Below are positions 36,237-44,230 of a stretch of DNA of 64,000 bases, piece by piece. The notes below the pieces were generated by a model. The model did no database searches and was not told the origin of the DNA. It was given only the letters and a program-made list of their open reading frames with translations. How positions within the stretch are numbered: position 1 is the first letter of the stretch; every line of letters begins with the position of its first letter. The stretch spans positions 2,294,001-2,358,000 of the forward strand of contig CBDCDB010000008.1 of NCBI GenBank assembly GCA_965215315.1, given 5' to 3'. The DNA is from Truepera sp965215315. Lineage in GTDB: Bacteria; Deinococcota; Deinococci; Deinococcales; Trueperaceae. A program made the translations under genes and the position numbers.

Positions 36237-37624
36237 CATCTCGAGCCGCTAACCTCATTCTCGCCGGTACGCTCAGCCTGCTGCTGGCCTCGTGTAACAC
36301 AGCGCCTCCTACAGACGCACTCTCCACTCAGGCGCTACCCGGAGACGCGAAAGTCTGTTTCTATGAGGACAACGACTTTTACGGCGCTTCTCTCTGCTGG
36401 AACGAAAACGATGGTAACGTTGAAAAGTTGGCTAAGTTCAACAAACTCATCACGTCAATCAAGTTTGAACCCGGTTACGAAGTTGTGCTCTATTCCGAAT
36501 ACGGCTTTAAGGGGCGCAGCCTCACCTTGAGCCGCAACGTCACGAATCTGACCGAGGACGGCTTTAACGACTTCGCCTCGTCGTTCAAGGTGAGGAAAAC
36601 AGCTACGGGCGATGACGGGGGCGCAGTCTTACCGGAGGAAGACGCGAACGTGTGTTTTTACGAACACATTAACTATCAGGGTCGTTCTCTCTGCGCAGAC
36701 GCAACAAACTCGTGGGTCGGCAACAGTTGGAACGACCTCTTCTCCTCGGTCAAGGTAAAAGATGGGGTAACTGTTAGGCTCTTTAAGGATATAAATTTTA
36801 ACGGGCGCTCGCTTGTACTAAGCAAAAACACGCCTACGCTCGTTTCCAAAAACTTCAACGACATCGTCTCGTCGTTCAAAATTCGTAAAACCAACCCAGA
36901 ACCGGTAGAGCCGGTAGAGCCAGTGGAGCCGGTAGAGCCAGTGGAGCCGGTAGAGCCAGGAAACCCAAGTAACAATGACCTTGACGCTGTATGCACACCC
37001 GAAGCTAGTATCAACATCATTAACTCGGCCTCTAGTTCACAAGAGGTTGTAAACTTACTCGGCAGCAGACCCGAGGACAAGCTTCAAGAAATCGCGCGTA
37101 AGGTCTGCCTCACGTTCTACAAGAAAGTTGATGAAGTTCCGCGAACTGACACGTTTAAACTCAAAATCGACAAAGATGCCGGGATCGCCTACGCTAGTGC
37201 GGGCGTTGACGCAACTATCCACCTCAACCCCAATTTTGTATATAAGTACGGTGGGGACAAGAAGAGAGAACTCGAGGGTATCTTGTATCACGAGATTGCT
37301 CACATATATCAAAATTACGATAATGACGGCGTGGGTTACGGCGGTCGGCGCGGTCTACTTGAAGGCGTTGCAGACGCTGTGCGTTATAAAAACGGTTACG
37401 GCTCTCGTGGCACGCCTAACAAGAGCGGTAACTGGGACGACGGCTACGGCAAAACAGCTTCTTTCCTGGGGTGGATAGAGGGACGTTACCCAGATTTTTT
37501 ATATGAGCTCAATCAGAGTTTAAGCAGCAGTGACGGCAAAGTCTGGAGTACCGAAGGTTTCAAAGCGATTACTGGAAAATCAGTTGACCAGCTCTGGAGC
37601 GACTACCGCAACGACGACAGTTAA
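36233..37624 (+). CDS. Lipoprotein with two beta/gamma-crystallin domains and a BSP-type metallopeptidase
   Basis: 463 residues. Signal peptide and lipobox LLASCN (Cys about 21). Two beta/gamma-crystallin-like domains follow (about 37-125 and 136-220), each with the strand pattern VCFYEDNDFYGASLCW or VCFYEHINYQGRSLCA and a second Greek key GRSLxLSxN. A Pro-Val-Glu linker of seven repeats comes next (about 221-244). The C-terminal domain (about 255-463) resembles basic secretory protein peptidases (PF04450), with YHEIAHIYQNY (HExxH) and EGVADAVRYKNGY. Crystallin domains often bind Ca2+. AAGGGAA precedes the start. Confidence 0.82.
   Translation: MTSRAANLILAGTLSLLLASCNTAPPTDALSTQALPGDAKVCFYEDNDFYGASLCWNENDGNVEKLAKFNKLITSIKFEPGYEVVLYSEYGFKGRSLTLSRNVTNLTEDGFNDFASSFKVRKTATGDDGGAVLPEEDANVCFYEHINYQGRSLCADATNSWVGNSWNDLFSSVKVKDGVTVRLFKDINFNGRSLVLSKNTPTLVSKNFNDIVSSFKIRKTNPEPVEPVEPVEPVEPVEPVEPGNPSNNDLDAVCTPEASINIINSASSSQEVVNLLGSRPEDKLQEIARKVCLTFYKKVDEVPRTDTFKLKIDKDAGIAYASAGVDATIHLNPNFVYKYGGDKKRELEGILYHEIAHIYQNYDNDGVGYGGRRGLLEGVADAVRYKNGYGSRGTPNKSGNWDDGYGKTASFLGWIEGRYPDFLYELNQSLSSSDGKVWSTEGFKAITGKSVDQLWSDYRNDDS
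36898..36959 (+). repeat. 18-bp coding minisatellite (Pro-Val-Glu linker)
   Basis: Tandem CCGGTAGAG and CCAGTGGAG nonamers encode repeated Pro-Val-Glu between the crystallin and peptidase domains. Its length is likely to vary between strains. Confidence 0.85.
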
Positions 37625-37693
37625 GACGGCAGCTAAACCGGGCGGCAACTGAACGCCTAGCCGCAAAACTAAGCTGTGAAATCAGTTATAACT

Positions 37694-37732
37694 CAGCGCA
37701 CCTACCCGGTACCGGGTAGGTGCGCTGATTGT
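37694..37732 (+). terminator. Terminator after the crystallin/BSP gene
   Basis: A perfect 34-base palindrome (arms of 17, centred on GGTACC) is followed by ATTGTTGT. Being perfectly symmetrical it can act on both strands. It lies immediately left of the IS630-type element. Confidence 0.75.
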
Positions 37733-37734
37733 TG

Positions 37735-38930
37735 TATTACATTGTCAGCGAAGAGTTGACCCATAGCAACACAGTGTCTAAAGTAAGCGAATGAAAAAGC
37801 GCTATGGAATCAAGCTGAGTAAAATACAAAGGCAAGAGCTCGAACGGCTAACAAAAGCGGGAGCGTGCCGGGTGAGGGTGTACAAACGGGCTAGGGCACT
37901 GTTACTGGCGGATGCCGGGGTAAGTGACGCCGAGATTCTCAAGCAAGCAGATATCAGTTTGGCAACGCTCAAGAGGATCCGCAAACGTTTTTGCGAAAGC
38001 CAGAGTAACGTCCAAGAGGTAGTAGCGGACAAGCCCAAACCAGGACGCCCAAGTCGCTTTAGTGGTGAACAGCGAGCGAAGATTACCGCTTTAGCATGTA
38101 GTGAGGCTCCTGAAGGCAGAAGCAGATGGACACTGAGACTGTTAGCGGACAAAGCTGTCGAGCTGGGCTTGGTTGAGACTGTTTCGCATGAGGGGGTCAG
38201 CGAGATACTGAAAAAAACGAGCTCAAACCCCACCTAAAGCGGTGTTGGTGTTTGGGCAAGCTCACCTCTGCGTTCATTTGGCAAATGGAGCGGGTGCTTG
38301 ATACTTACGCTCAGCCTTATGACCCCGACTATCCGGTACTTTGTTTTGATGAACGACCTTGTTATCTGATTGAACAGACCTTACAACCTGTAGCGATGAA
38401 AGCAGGCCAGGTCAAACGCGAGGACTACCATTATAAAGTCACGGCAAGTTGTTCAGTGCTCTTAGCGGTCGAGCCGCTTACCGGCAGGCGTTGGACTAGG
38501 CTCTATGACCACCGCCGACGGCAGGAATACACCGACTTTATGCAGTACTTAACGCAACAGTTCCCTCAAGCGCAGAAAATCAGGCTGGTGCAGGATAATC
38601 TCAACACCCATAACCCAGGCTCGTTTTATGCTGCTCTAGCACCGCAAGCTGCCTTCGAACTTGCCCAGCAGTTTGAGATGATTCATACCCCTAAGCACGC
38701 TTCTTGGCTTAACATGGCTGAACTTGAATTCTCCGCTTTAAGCAAACAGTGCCTAGACCGGCGCATTGCTCAACGTGACCGCCTTGAAACTGAACTTAAC
38801 GCTTGGCAAACAGAGCGCAATCAAGCCCAAGTTAAGCTCAACTGGCAATTCTCCAAAGAAGCGGCTAGACACACCTTCAAACGTGCCTATACAGAGGTGA
38901 AGGTGTCAGTACCTCGCTGACAGTGTAGTA
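37735..38930 (+). mobile_element. IS630-family insertion sequence, intact ends
   Basis: The left end TATTACATTGTCAGCGA (37735-37751) and the complement of the right end (38914-38930) agree at 15 of 17 bases, including the terminal TA target duplication. The 1,196 bp element has two overlapping transposase frames joined at an A7 run. The right end cuts into the terminal GCTATA of intergenic repeat copy 4, showing it jumped into that repeat. Confidence 0.85.
37791..38920 (+). CDS. IS630-family transposase, probable -1 frameshift product
   Basis: The first frame (37791-38237, 148 residues) is the helix-turn-helix part (SKIQRQELERL, SLATLKRIRKRF, KPGRPSRFSGEQRAKI). The second frame, open before 38252 and ending at 38920, holds the DDE core (YPVLCFDERPCYLIEQTL, IRLVQDNLNTHNPGSFY, HTPKHASWLNMAELEFSAL). 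A -1 shift at AAAAAAA (38211-38217) turns the zero-frame reading EILKKT into EILKKNELKPHLKRCW, which joins smoothly to LGKLTSAFIWQ. This fits programmed frameshifting or transcript slippage known in this IS family. The catalytic Asp/Glu residues are all present, so the element may be active. Confidence 0.85.
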
Positions 38931-39041
38931 TAGCAATTTCCGTAATTACTGAGCTAGCTTCTCGCAGCTATCATCTCAGAACGCGCGTGCTAGCCTGTGC
39001 TTTGTTCGCTTAGACTGGCTCAAACCAGACGATACCTGCTA
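38929..39041 (-). repeat. Intergenic repeat copy 4 (interrupted at its end by IS630)
   Basis: On the minus strand it reads AGCAGGTATCGTCTGG ... TAGCACGCGCGTTCTGAGAT, then an extra segment and ATTACGGAAATTGCTATA. The final TATA is the IS630 junction. Confidence 0.7.
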
Positions 39042-39096
39042 CAGTCAGCCATAAAACCAGATTGCTGAGGGTTTTACAGGATGTTAGCCCACATGG

Positions 39097-41847
39097 TTAG
39101 CCGGTATTACGCAGCCCTGCCGCAACGCCTAAAAGACTCAGCATAACGGCTTCCTCCAACCCTGCTTTCGCTTCATCTTCTTCCGGGAGTGAGCGTAAAC
39201 GCTCCAGAAGCTCAACTTGCAAATAAGAAATCGGGTCAACGTAAGGGTTGCGTAAGTCGATCCCGCGTTGCAACGTCGGGTCGCCCTCTAACAGCGCCTT
39301 GCCCGTAACCGCCCTGACCTGTTCAACTGAACGCACGTACTCAGTTTCAATCAGCGGGCCGAAATCTCCCCGTAAAGCTTCGGGTACGAGCCCTAGATAG
39401 GTTCTAAAGATACCCAAGTCGGCTTTGGCGAGGCTCATCTGGGCAAAGTCCAAAATCGTGCGAAAAAAGGGCCACGATTCGTACATCTCTTGCAAGAGCT
39501 GGGAGTCAATCTTTTGGAGACCGGTGCCGAGGCCGTACCACCCCGGTAAGTTGGCCCGCGTCTGTGTCCACGAGAAAACCCAGGGAATCGCGCGGAGGCT
39601 GCTGAGCGAGCGTTCGCCGGTGCGCCGCGCCGGACGTGAGCCGATGTTGAGGCGGCTGATCTCTTCGATGGGCGTGACGGTGTGATAGAAGTCTAAGAAG
39701 CCGGGGTGCTCGAGTAGCGCCCGGTACGCGCCTTTAGCCGCGCCTGCCGCTTCTTTCAACGCTTTACGGTAGCCTCCGGAGAGCGGAGGCAGGTCGCCGC
39801 GGGCGTCGCGGGCCGACGAGACGATAAAGGCGTGTGCGAGCTGCTCCAGATGCCGGTGGGCCAAGTCGGGGTCGGTGTAGCGCTCGGACAAGGCTTCGCC
39901 CTGTTCGGTCAGCCGCATCCGGCCTCCCAAAGACCCCGGCGGTTGCGCTAAAATTGCGCGTCCGGCGGGGCCGCCGCCACGCCCGATCGAGGTGCCACGT
40001 CCGTGAAAGAGCCGGAGCGGAAGTCCTGCTTCGCGGCAGACCTCGGCGATCTCCTCTTGCGCCTCGTAGAGCGCCCAGTTTGCGGCTAAAAAGCCTGCAT
40101 CCTTGTTCGAATCGCTGTAGCCGATCATCACCTCTTGAATCCCGCGCGCCTCAACGTGGGTGCGGTAGCCCGGTAGCGCGAACAGCTCGCGCAAGATGTC
40201 GGGGGCAGCCTCGAGGTCAGCCACCGTTTCAAAGAGCGGCGTCGCGTCGATGTCCGTGACGCCCGCCTGTTTTGCCAGCACCAGCGGCTCGAGGATGTCT
40301 GAGACCCCGTTCGTCATCGAGACAATATACGAGCCGGTCGCGTCTTTGCCGAAGCGCCGCTGCAACCGCCGAAACACCGCCAGAAACCCGAGCGCACGTT
40401 TGGTTTCGTCTTCTAGCGGCGCGTCGTAAGGTGCCAGAGGCCGTTTGGTGGTGAGTTCGTCGGCCAGCAGCTTAACCCGTTCGGCTTCGTCCAGCGACCC
40501 GTACTCGTCCGTAACCCCGGCGTAGCGTAACAGGTCGGTCATCACCTTTTCGTGCAGGCCCGAATGTTCGCGCAGGTCGAGCGCCGCGAGGTGCAGCCCA
40601 AAGGCGGCGGCGCGGTAACGCACAGGCCGCACGAACGCGCTCGCTACTCGCCGTTCGTGTGCGTGAGCAAGGCTCCGCTCGATCATAGCGAGACCGTCCG
40701 GGTAGCTTTCGGCAACCCCCGGCTGCAGGTCGCTCCCGGCAGGGTCGGCCTGCAGCTTGGCAAGAGCCTGCGACAGGGTGTTGTGCAGCGCGGCAAGTTT
40801 ACGGCGGTACGGCTCCCCGGCAAAACGTCGCGGCGTCGCCAGCGCGTCCGGGTTCATGTTCTCCAGGTCTTCCGCCAACTCATCGCTCAGGTCGGTACGT
40901 CCGCCCCACTGAGAGAGTTCTTGTACTAGCAGATCGAGGTCGGCGAGGTGCCGCGTTAGTGCGACATTTGATTGCAGCGCGTAGGCTTCCTGCGTAATTT
41001 CGGGCGTCACAAAGGGGTTGCCGTCACGGTCGCCGCCAATCCACGAACGGAACTTGACGACCGGGGGTAGAAGTCCTCGGTCAGCCTCGGCTTCGGAACC
41101 GTAGTAACGGGCTAAGGCGTCCTCCATGTCTTCCATGAGGTAAGGGACGGCCTCGAGCAAAGACCGCTGAAAATAGTAGAGCGCCGCCTTGACTTCGTCC
41201 GTCACCGTCGGTTTTTCGGTAAACAGCTCGCGCGTCCGCCAGAGCGAGGCGATTTCAGCGACGATTTCACCCTCCAACCGACCTCTACTTTGCGGCGACA
41301 GCGCGAGTTCGCCGAGTGAACGCACCCGTGAGGCGACGCGCTCGAGCTTCAACCTCACCGTATAGCGTTTGACCTCGGTCGGGTGCGCCGTCAGGGTCGG
41401 TTGAATGTCCAGACCTTCGATAAAACGCCGCACCTCACGGTACGACCAACCCTGGTCTTTCAGCGATTTGACCGCCGCCGCCACCGATTCACGGCGCGGC
41501 GCGTCTACGGTCGCCTCGCCTTCACGCAGCCGGTTGACCCGGACGCGGTGAATCTCCTCGGCCAGGTTGATAAGCTGAAAGTAGACCGCAAACGCCCGTA
41601 AAAGTCGTTCGGCTTCAGGCGTCGGCAGGTCGGCCAAGAGTGCGCCGAGTTCTTTACGCTGCGCTTCGTCGTCCGGCTTTGCACGGATGGCTTTGGTGAG
41701 CGCCCGTACCCGCTCGACGAGGTTGAAAAAGGGTTCGCCCTCGAGTTCCTTCAAGACGTCGCCGAGTGAACGGCCTAAAAAGTCAACGTCGGCCCGGAGC
41801 GCGGAAAATCCATCGTCTGTCTGAGGTGGCTGAATTCGCTCAGTCAT
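39097..41847 (-). CDS. ppc: Phosphoenolpyruvate carboxylase
   Basis: 916 residues, typical of bacterial PEPC. The catalytic His is in PTLTAHPTEVKRYTV (about 154). KFRSWIGGDRDGNPFVT, GYSDSNKDAGFLAANWALY, LFHGRGTSIGRGGGPA and GGRMRLTEQGEALSERY are the main signatures, and the C-terminus ends AAGLRNTG as in most PEPCs. It carboxylates phosphoenolpyruvate to oxaloacetate, refilling the TCA cycle. It is monocistronic, with an A+T-rich 249-base gap upstream. Confidence 0.97.
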   Translation of the reverse strand: MTERIQPPQTDDGFSALRADVDFLGRSLGDVLKELEGEPFFNLVERVRALTKAIRAKPDDEAQRKELGALLADLPTPEAERLLRAFAVYFQLINLAEEIHRVRVNRLREGEATVDAPRRESVAAAVKSLKDQGWSYREVRRFIEGLDIQPTLTAHPTEVKRYTVRLKLERVASRVRSLGELALSPQSRGRLEGEIVAEIASLWRTRELFTEKPTVTDEVKAALYYFQRSLLEAVPYLMEDMEDALARYYGSEAEADRGLLPPVVKFRSWIGGDRDGNPFVTPEITQEAYALQSNVALTRHLADLDLLVQELSQWGGRTDLSDELAEDLENMNPDALATPRRFAGEPYRRKLAALHNTLSQALAKLQADPAGSDLQPGVAESYPDGLAMIERSLAHAHERRVASAFVRPVRYRAAAFGLHLAALDLREHSGLHEKVMTDLLRYAGVTDEYGSLDEAERVKLLADELTTKRPLAPYDAPLEDETKRALGFLAVFRRLQRRFGKDATGSYIVSMTNGVSDILEPLVLAKQAGVTDIDATPLFETVADLEAAPDILRELFALPGYRTHVEARGIQEVMIGYSDSNKDAGFLAANWALYEAQEEIAEVCREAGLPLRLFHGRGTSIGRGGGPAGRAILAQPPGSLGGRMRLTEQGEALSERYTDPDLAHRHLEQLAHAFIVSSARDARGDLPPLSGGYRKALKEAAGAAKGAYRALLEHPGFLDFYHTVTPIEEISRLNIGSRPARRTGERSLSSLRAIPWVFSWTQTRANLPGWYGLGTGLQKIDSQLLQEMYESWPFFRTILDFAQMSLAKADLGIFRTYLGLVPEALRGDFGPLIETEYVRSVEQVRAVTGKALLEGDPTLQRGIDLRNPYVDPISYLQVELLERLRSLPEEDEAKAGLEEAVMLSLLGVAAGLRNTG

Positions 41848-42096
41848 GGTGAACCGTCATAGGTGCGTAACAACCAGAGAAACCCGTACGTTTTGGGGAT
41901 CGAATACCATAAGACGATTGTAAAGCTTTTCGGTGAGGGTGACAGGAACCCCCTTTTACGTGACGCTAAGCCCAGCGCCGGATCGTCTAAAACCTGTCTC
42001 AAAAATGATCTTCTAAACTGAGAGCGTCCCATCTTGCTCGTCTAGCTCGGTCAAACCCCTAAAGACGTCTGCCCGTTAAGGGTTTTGAGATGACTT
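41848..42096. other. Intergenic region between ppc and the YmdB-like gene
   Basis: No gene. Bases around 42003-42050 weakly resemble a degraded copy of the intergenic repeat (GAGAGCGTCCC, CGTCTAGCTC on the plus strand), too weak to annotate as such. Confidence 0.35.
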
Positions 42097-42870
42097 TTAC
42101 TCAGCTTCAGGCGCACGCCACTGAATCCGCTCGATAGCGGTCGCACGGTTTCCTGAAAGCGTCAATTTTACGGCGCACACCGTACCGGGCGCGTCGGCGG
42201 GTTTATAGCGTTTGGGCAAACCCGTCGTAAAGCGGTAGAGCACCTCGTCAAAACGCATCCCAATCGCTGAGTCCTGCACACCGGTCATACCCACATCCGT
42301 TAGGTAGGCCGTCCCGCGTTTGATGATTTCATCGGCGGTCTGCACGTGCGTGTGTGTGCCGATGACGGCAGCGACCCGGCCCGCCAAAAACTCACCCATC
42401 GCTTTTTTTTCCGAGGTCGCTTCAGCGTGAAAATCTAAGATGATGGTCGCGTCCGGCGGCACGGTCTCTAAAAATCCGTCGAGTGCCCGAAACGGGTCAT
42501 CCAAAGCGGGCAGAAAAATCCGGCCCATCGCCTGCACGACCGTCACGCGCTCGCCGGTACGCGCCGTCAGGGTCGTGTGTCCGAGTCCCGGCGCACCCGG
42601 CGGGTAGTTGAGCGGGCGGATGAGGCGGGGGGTCTCCTCCAAGAGCTCAAACGCCTCGCGCCCATCCCAAGTATGATTGCCGAGCGTCACTACGTCCGCC
42701 CCGGCGTCTAACAGGCCGTTAAAGTGTTTACGGGTAATCCCAAACCCGCCCGCGATATTTTCGCCGTTGACGATTACGAAGTCGTAGTCGTCTCGAACCT
42801 CAGCCAGATAGTTCTGTGTAACGGTGTAGCCGGGGGTACTAAAGACGTCGCCGATAAAAAGAACACGCAC
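42097..42870 (-). CDS. YmdB-family metallophosphoesterase
   Basis: 257 residues of the TIGR00282/YmdB group. Metal-binding motifs appear in order: MRVLFIGDVFSTPGY, VNGENIAGGFGIT, VVTLGNHTWDGRE, ILDFHAEATSEKKAMG, and VIGTHTHVQTADE. Bacillus YmdB hydrolyses 2',3'-cyclic nucleotides and influences biofilm choice and RNA turnover. Here it lies 22 bases from the upstream ArsC-like gene on the same strand, so they may form an operon. No rny or recA neighbour is seen. Confidence 0.93.
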   Translation of the reverse strand: MRVLFIGDVFSTPGYTVTQNYLAEVRDDYDFVIVNGENIAGGFGITRKHFNGLLDAGADVVTLGNHTWDGREAFELLEETPRLIRPLNYPPGAPGLGHTTLTARTGERVTVVQAMGRIFLPALDDPFRALDGFLETVPPDATIILDFHAEATSEKKAMGEFLAGRVAAVIGTHTHVQTADEIIKRGTAYLTDVGMTGVQDSAIGMRFDEVLYRFTTGLPKRYKPADAPGTVCAVKLTLSGNRATAIERIQWRAPEAE

Positions 42871-42892
42871 GGTCTAACCTACCACAGGCACG

Positions 42893-43255
42893 CTAACCGC
42901 TGGCTTTAGCCACCGCGTAAAGCTCACGCCACAGAGCTTCGTTCCAGCCGATTTCGACCGTGTTGCCACTCCGTAAAAGCGGTTGTTTGAGCAAAGCCGG
43001 AGTTTCCAGCAGACGTTCCAAGAAATCATCATCTGAGAGGCGGAGGTACTCCAAACCTGAATCCCCGTAAGCCTTAGAGTCCTTTTCGGTCAGCGCATCG
43101 AGGCCGACTTTTTGCACAAACCGTTTCAGCTCACCCGGCGCAGTTTTGCCGCTGCTCAGGTCAACAAATTGCGGTTTGATGCCGCGCTCCTTAAAGAAAC
43201 GCAAGGCTTTTTTGGTGTCTTTGGACTTCTGCGTACCGAAAATCTGAACGTTCAT
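42893..43255 (-). CDS. ArsC/Spx-like protein without the active-site cysteine
   Basis: 120 residues of the ArsC/Spx thioredoxin-like fold: NVQIFGTQKSKDTKKALRFFKERGIKPQFVDL at the start, then AYGDSGLEYLRLSDDDFLERLLETPALLKQPLLRSGNTVEIGWNE. In arsenate reductases and Spx the loop after the first strand holds Cys-x-x-Cys or a single Cys; here it reads GTQKSKDTKK with no Cys. It therefore cannot work by the usual thiol chemistry and may be a regulator or a repurposed fold. It is upstream of the YmdB gene in the same direction. Confidence 0.8.
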   Translation of the reverse strand: MNVQIFGTQKSKDTKKALRFFKERGIKPQFVDLSSGKTAPGELKRFVQKVGLDALTEKDSKAYGDSGLEYLRLSDDDFLERLLETPALLKQPLLRSGNTVEIGWNEALWRELYAVAKASG

Positions 43256-43346
43256 CCCTACATTATGAACCTATAAACAGATAATGAAAATTGGTAAATC
43301 TGTTACACTCACCTCAGCAAAACACTTCAGCGTTGAGGAGCGTGAC

Positions 43347-44051
43347 ATGAAACTGATGCGAATCGCACTAACTGGCAGCCTTTTACTCTTTTTAGCCGCG
43401 TGCGGTGGCGACGGCCCCATAAACCCGCCGACCACGACCGGGACGACTACGGACGGAACAACTACCGGTACCACAACCGGCGGAACAACCGGACTTCCTT
43501 CAACAACGGGTGGCACGACCGGGTTTCCTTCTACTACTGGCGGTACGACAGCCGGAGGCACGACAGGGTTTCCTTCTACAACTGGAGGGACAACCGGTGC
43601 CACGACGGGCGGAACAACTGGGGGCACTACGACCGGGGGTAGCGCAAGCAGCATCAGCGGTACGGTTTTTGCACCTTCAGGAAGCAGTGCAGCTGGGCAA
43701 ACAAGAGTCTTCGCCTGCTATCCGACGGGAGTCCAAGAAGAACCTTGTGACCTTGATTTGAGCCTCTTGATGGAGTTTAGTGCGGGTTCGAACTTTCCTT
43801 ACACGATTGATGGCCTGTCAGCGGGTCAATACGCTGTCTTTTCAATATCGGACGCAGACGGCAACGGTAGCTTTGAAGATGCAGGAGACTTCGTCGGCTT
43901 CTATCGTTCTCTTAATGACCCCCAACCTGTTACGCCACCTGCTACCGGCATAGATTTTACAATGGTTGTTGCTAGTAGTCTGCCCCCAGCCTCTATAGCT
44001 CCAGAATTCAAACTCTCCGACGCTTTTATGAATAAGCTACTTGATAAGTGA
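43347..44051 (+). CDS. Thr/Gly-repeat lipoprotein
   Basis: 234 residues from ATG 43347, which follows GAGGAG by six bases. The signal peptide ends in LLFLAACGGDG (lipobox). Residues 28-98 are a low-complexity TTGGTT(G/L/F)P repeat tract. The C-terminal domain (about 105-234) begins SSISGTVFAPSGSSAAGQTRVFACYP and includes DGLSAGQYAVFSISDADGNGSFEDAGDFVGFY, which resembles carboxypeptidase-regulatory-like or calcium-binding beta-sandwich folds with a DxDxNG loop. A surface-exposed lipoprotein on a flexible stalk is a fair inference. A strong terminator follows. Confidence 0.8.
   Translation: MKLMRIALTGSLLLFLAACGGDGPINPPTTTGTTTDGTTTGTTTGGTTGLPSTTGGTTGFPSTTGGTTAGGTTGFPSTTGGTTGATTGGTTGGTTTGGSASSISGTVFAPSGSSAAGQTRVFACYPTGVQEEPCDLDLSLLMEFSAGSNFPYTIDGLSAGQYAVFSISDADGNGSFEDAGDFVGFYRSLNDPQPVTPPATGIDFTMVVASSLPPASIAPEFKLSDAFMNKLLDK
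43434..43641 (+). repeat. Coding minisatellite (Thr-Thr-Gly-Gly units)
   Basis: Irregular ACTACTGGCGG and ACAACTGG units; the larger GGTTTCCTTCTAC module occurs twice, with a close relative (GACTTCCTTCAAC) before them. They encode the flexible stalk of the lipoprotein. Confidence 0.85.
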
Positions 44052-44088
44052 AACGCTTACGACATATCAGATAAATCTTGAAAACTAA

Positions 44089-44126
44089 CCTGAGAAGAGC
44101 TTCACTGCTCTTCTCAGGCATTTTTT
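44089..44126 (+). terminator. Terminator after the Thr/Gly-repeat lipoprotein
   Basis: Twelve-base arms CCTGAGAAGAGC/GCTCTTCTCAGG, six-base loop, then CATTTTTT. Confidence 0.9.
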
Positions 44127-44230
44127 ATGCTTTTTTCGCGTTTTTTCTCGCTGTGAAATATCACGGCGACGTCTCCACTGGGGCGTTGCTACACTTTCGG
44201 GGTGGGCAGTTACCGGACAGCCAGAACCAG

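Noticed and set aside
43434..43641. Possible CRISPR array
   Set aside because: The repeats are short, irregular and in coding phase, without unique spacers; no cas genes occur in the window.
43271..43654. Minus-strand VVPPVV-repeat frame
   Set aside because: It is the antisense of the TTGG repeat of a lipoprotein with a good ribosome-binding site and lipobox.
44078..44230. N-terminal extension of the diguanylate cyclase from a TTG at 44078
   Set aside because: The extension runs through a strong terminator; ATG 44231 gives a normal membrane-anchor start.
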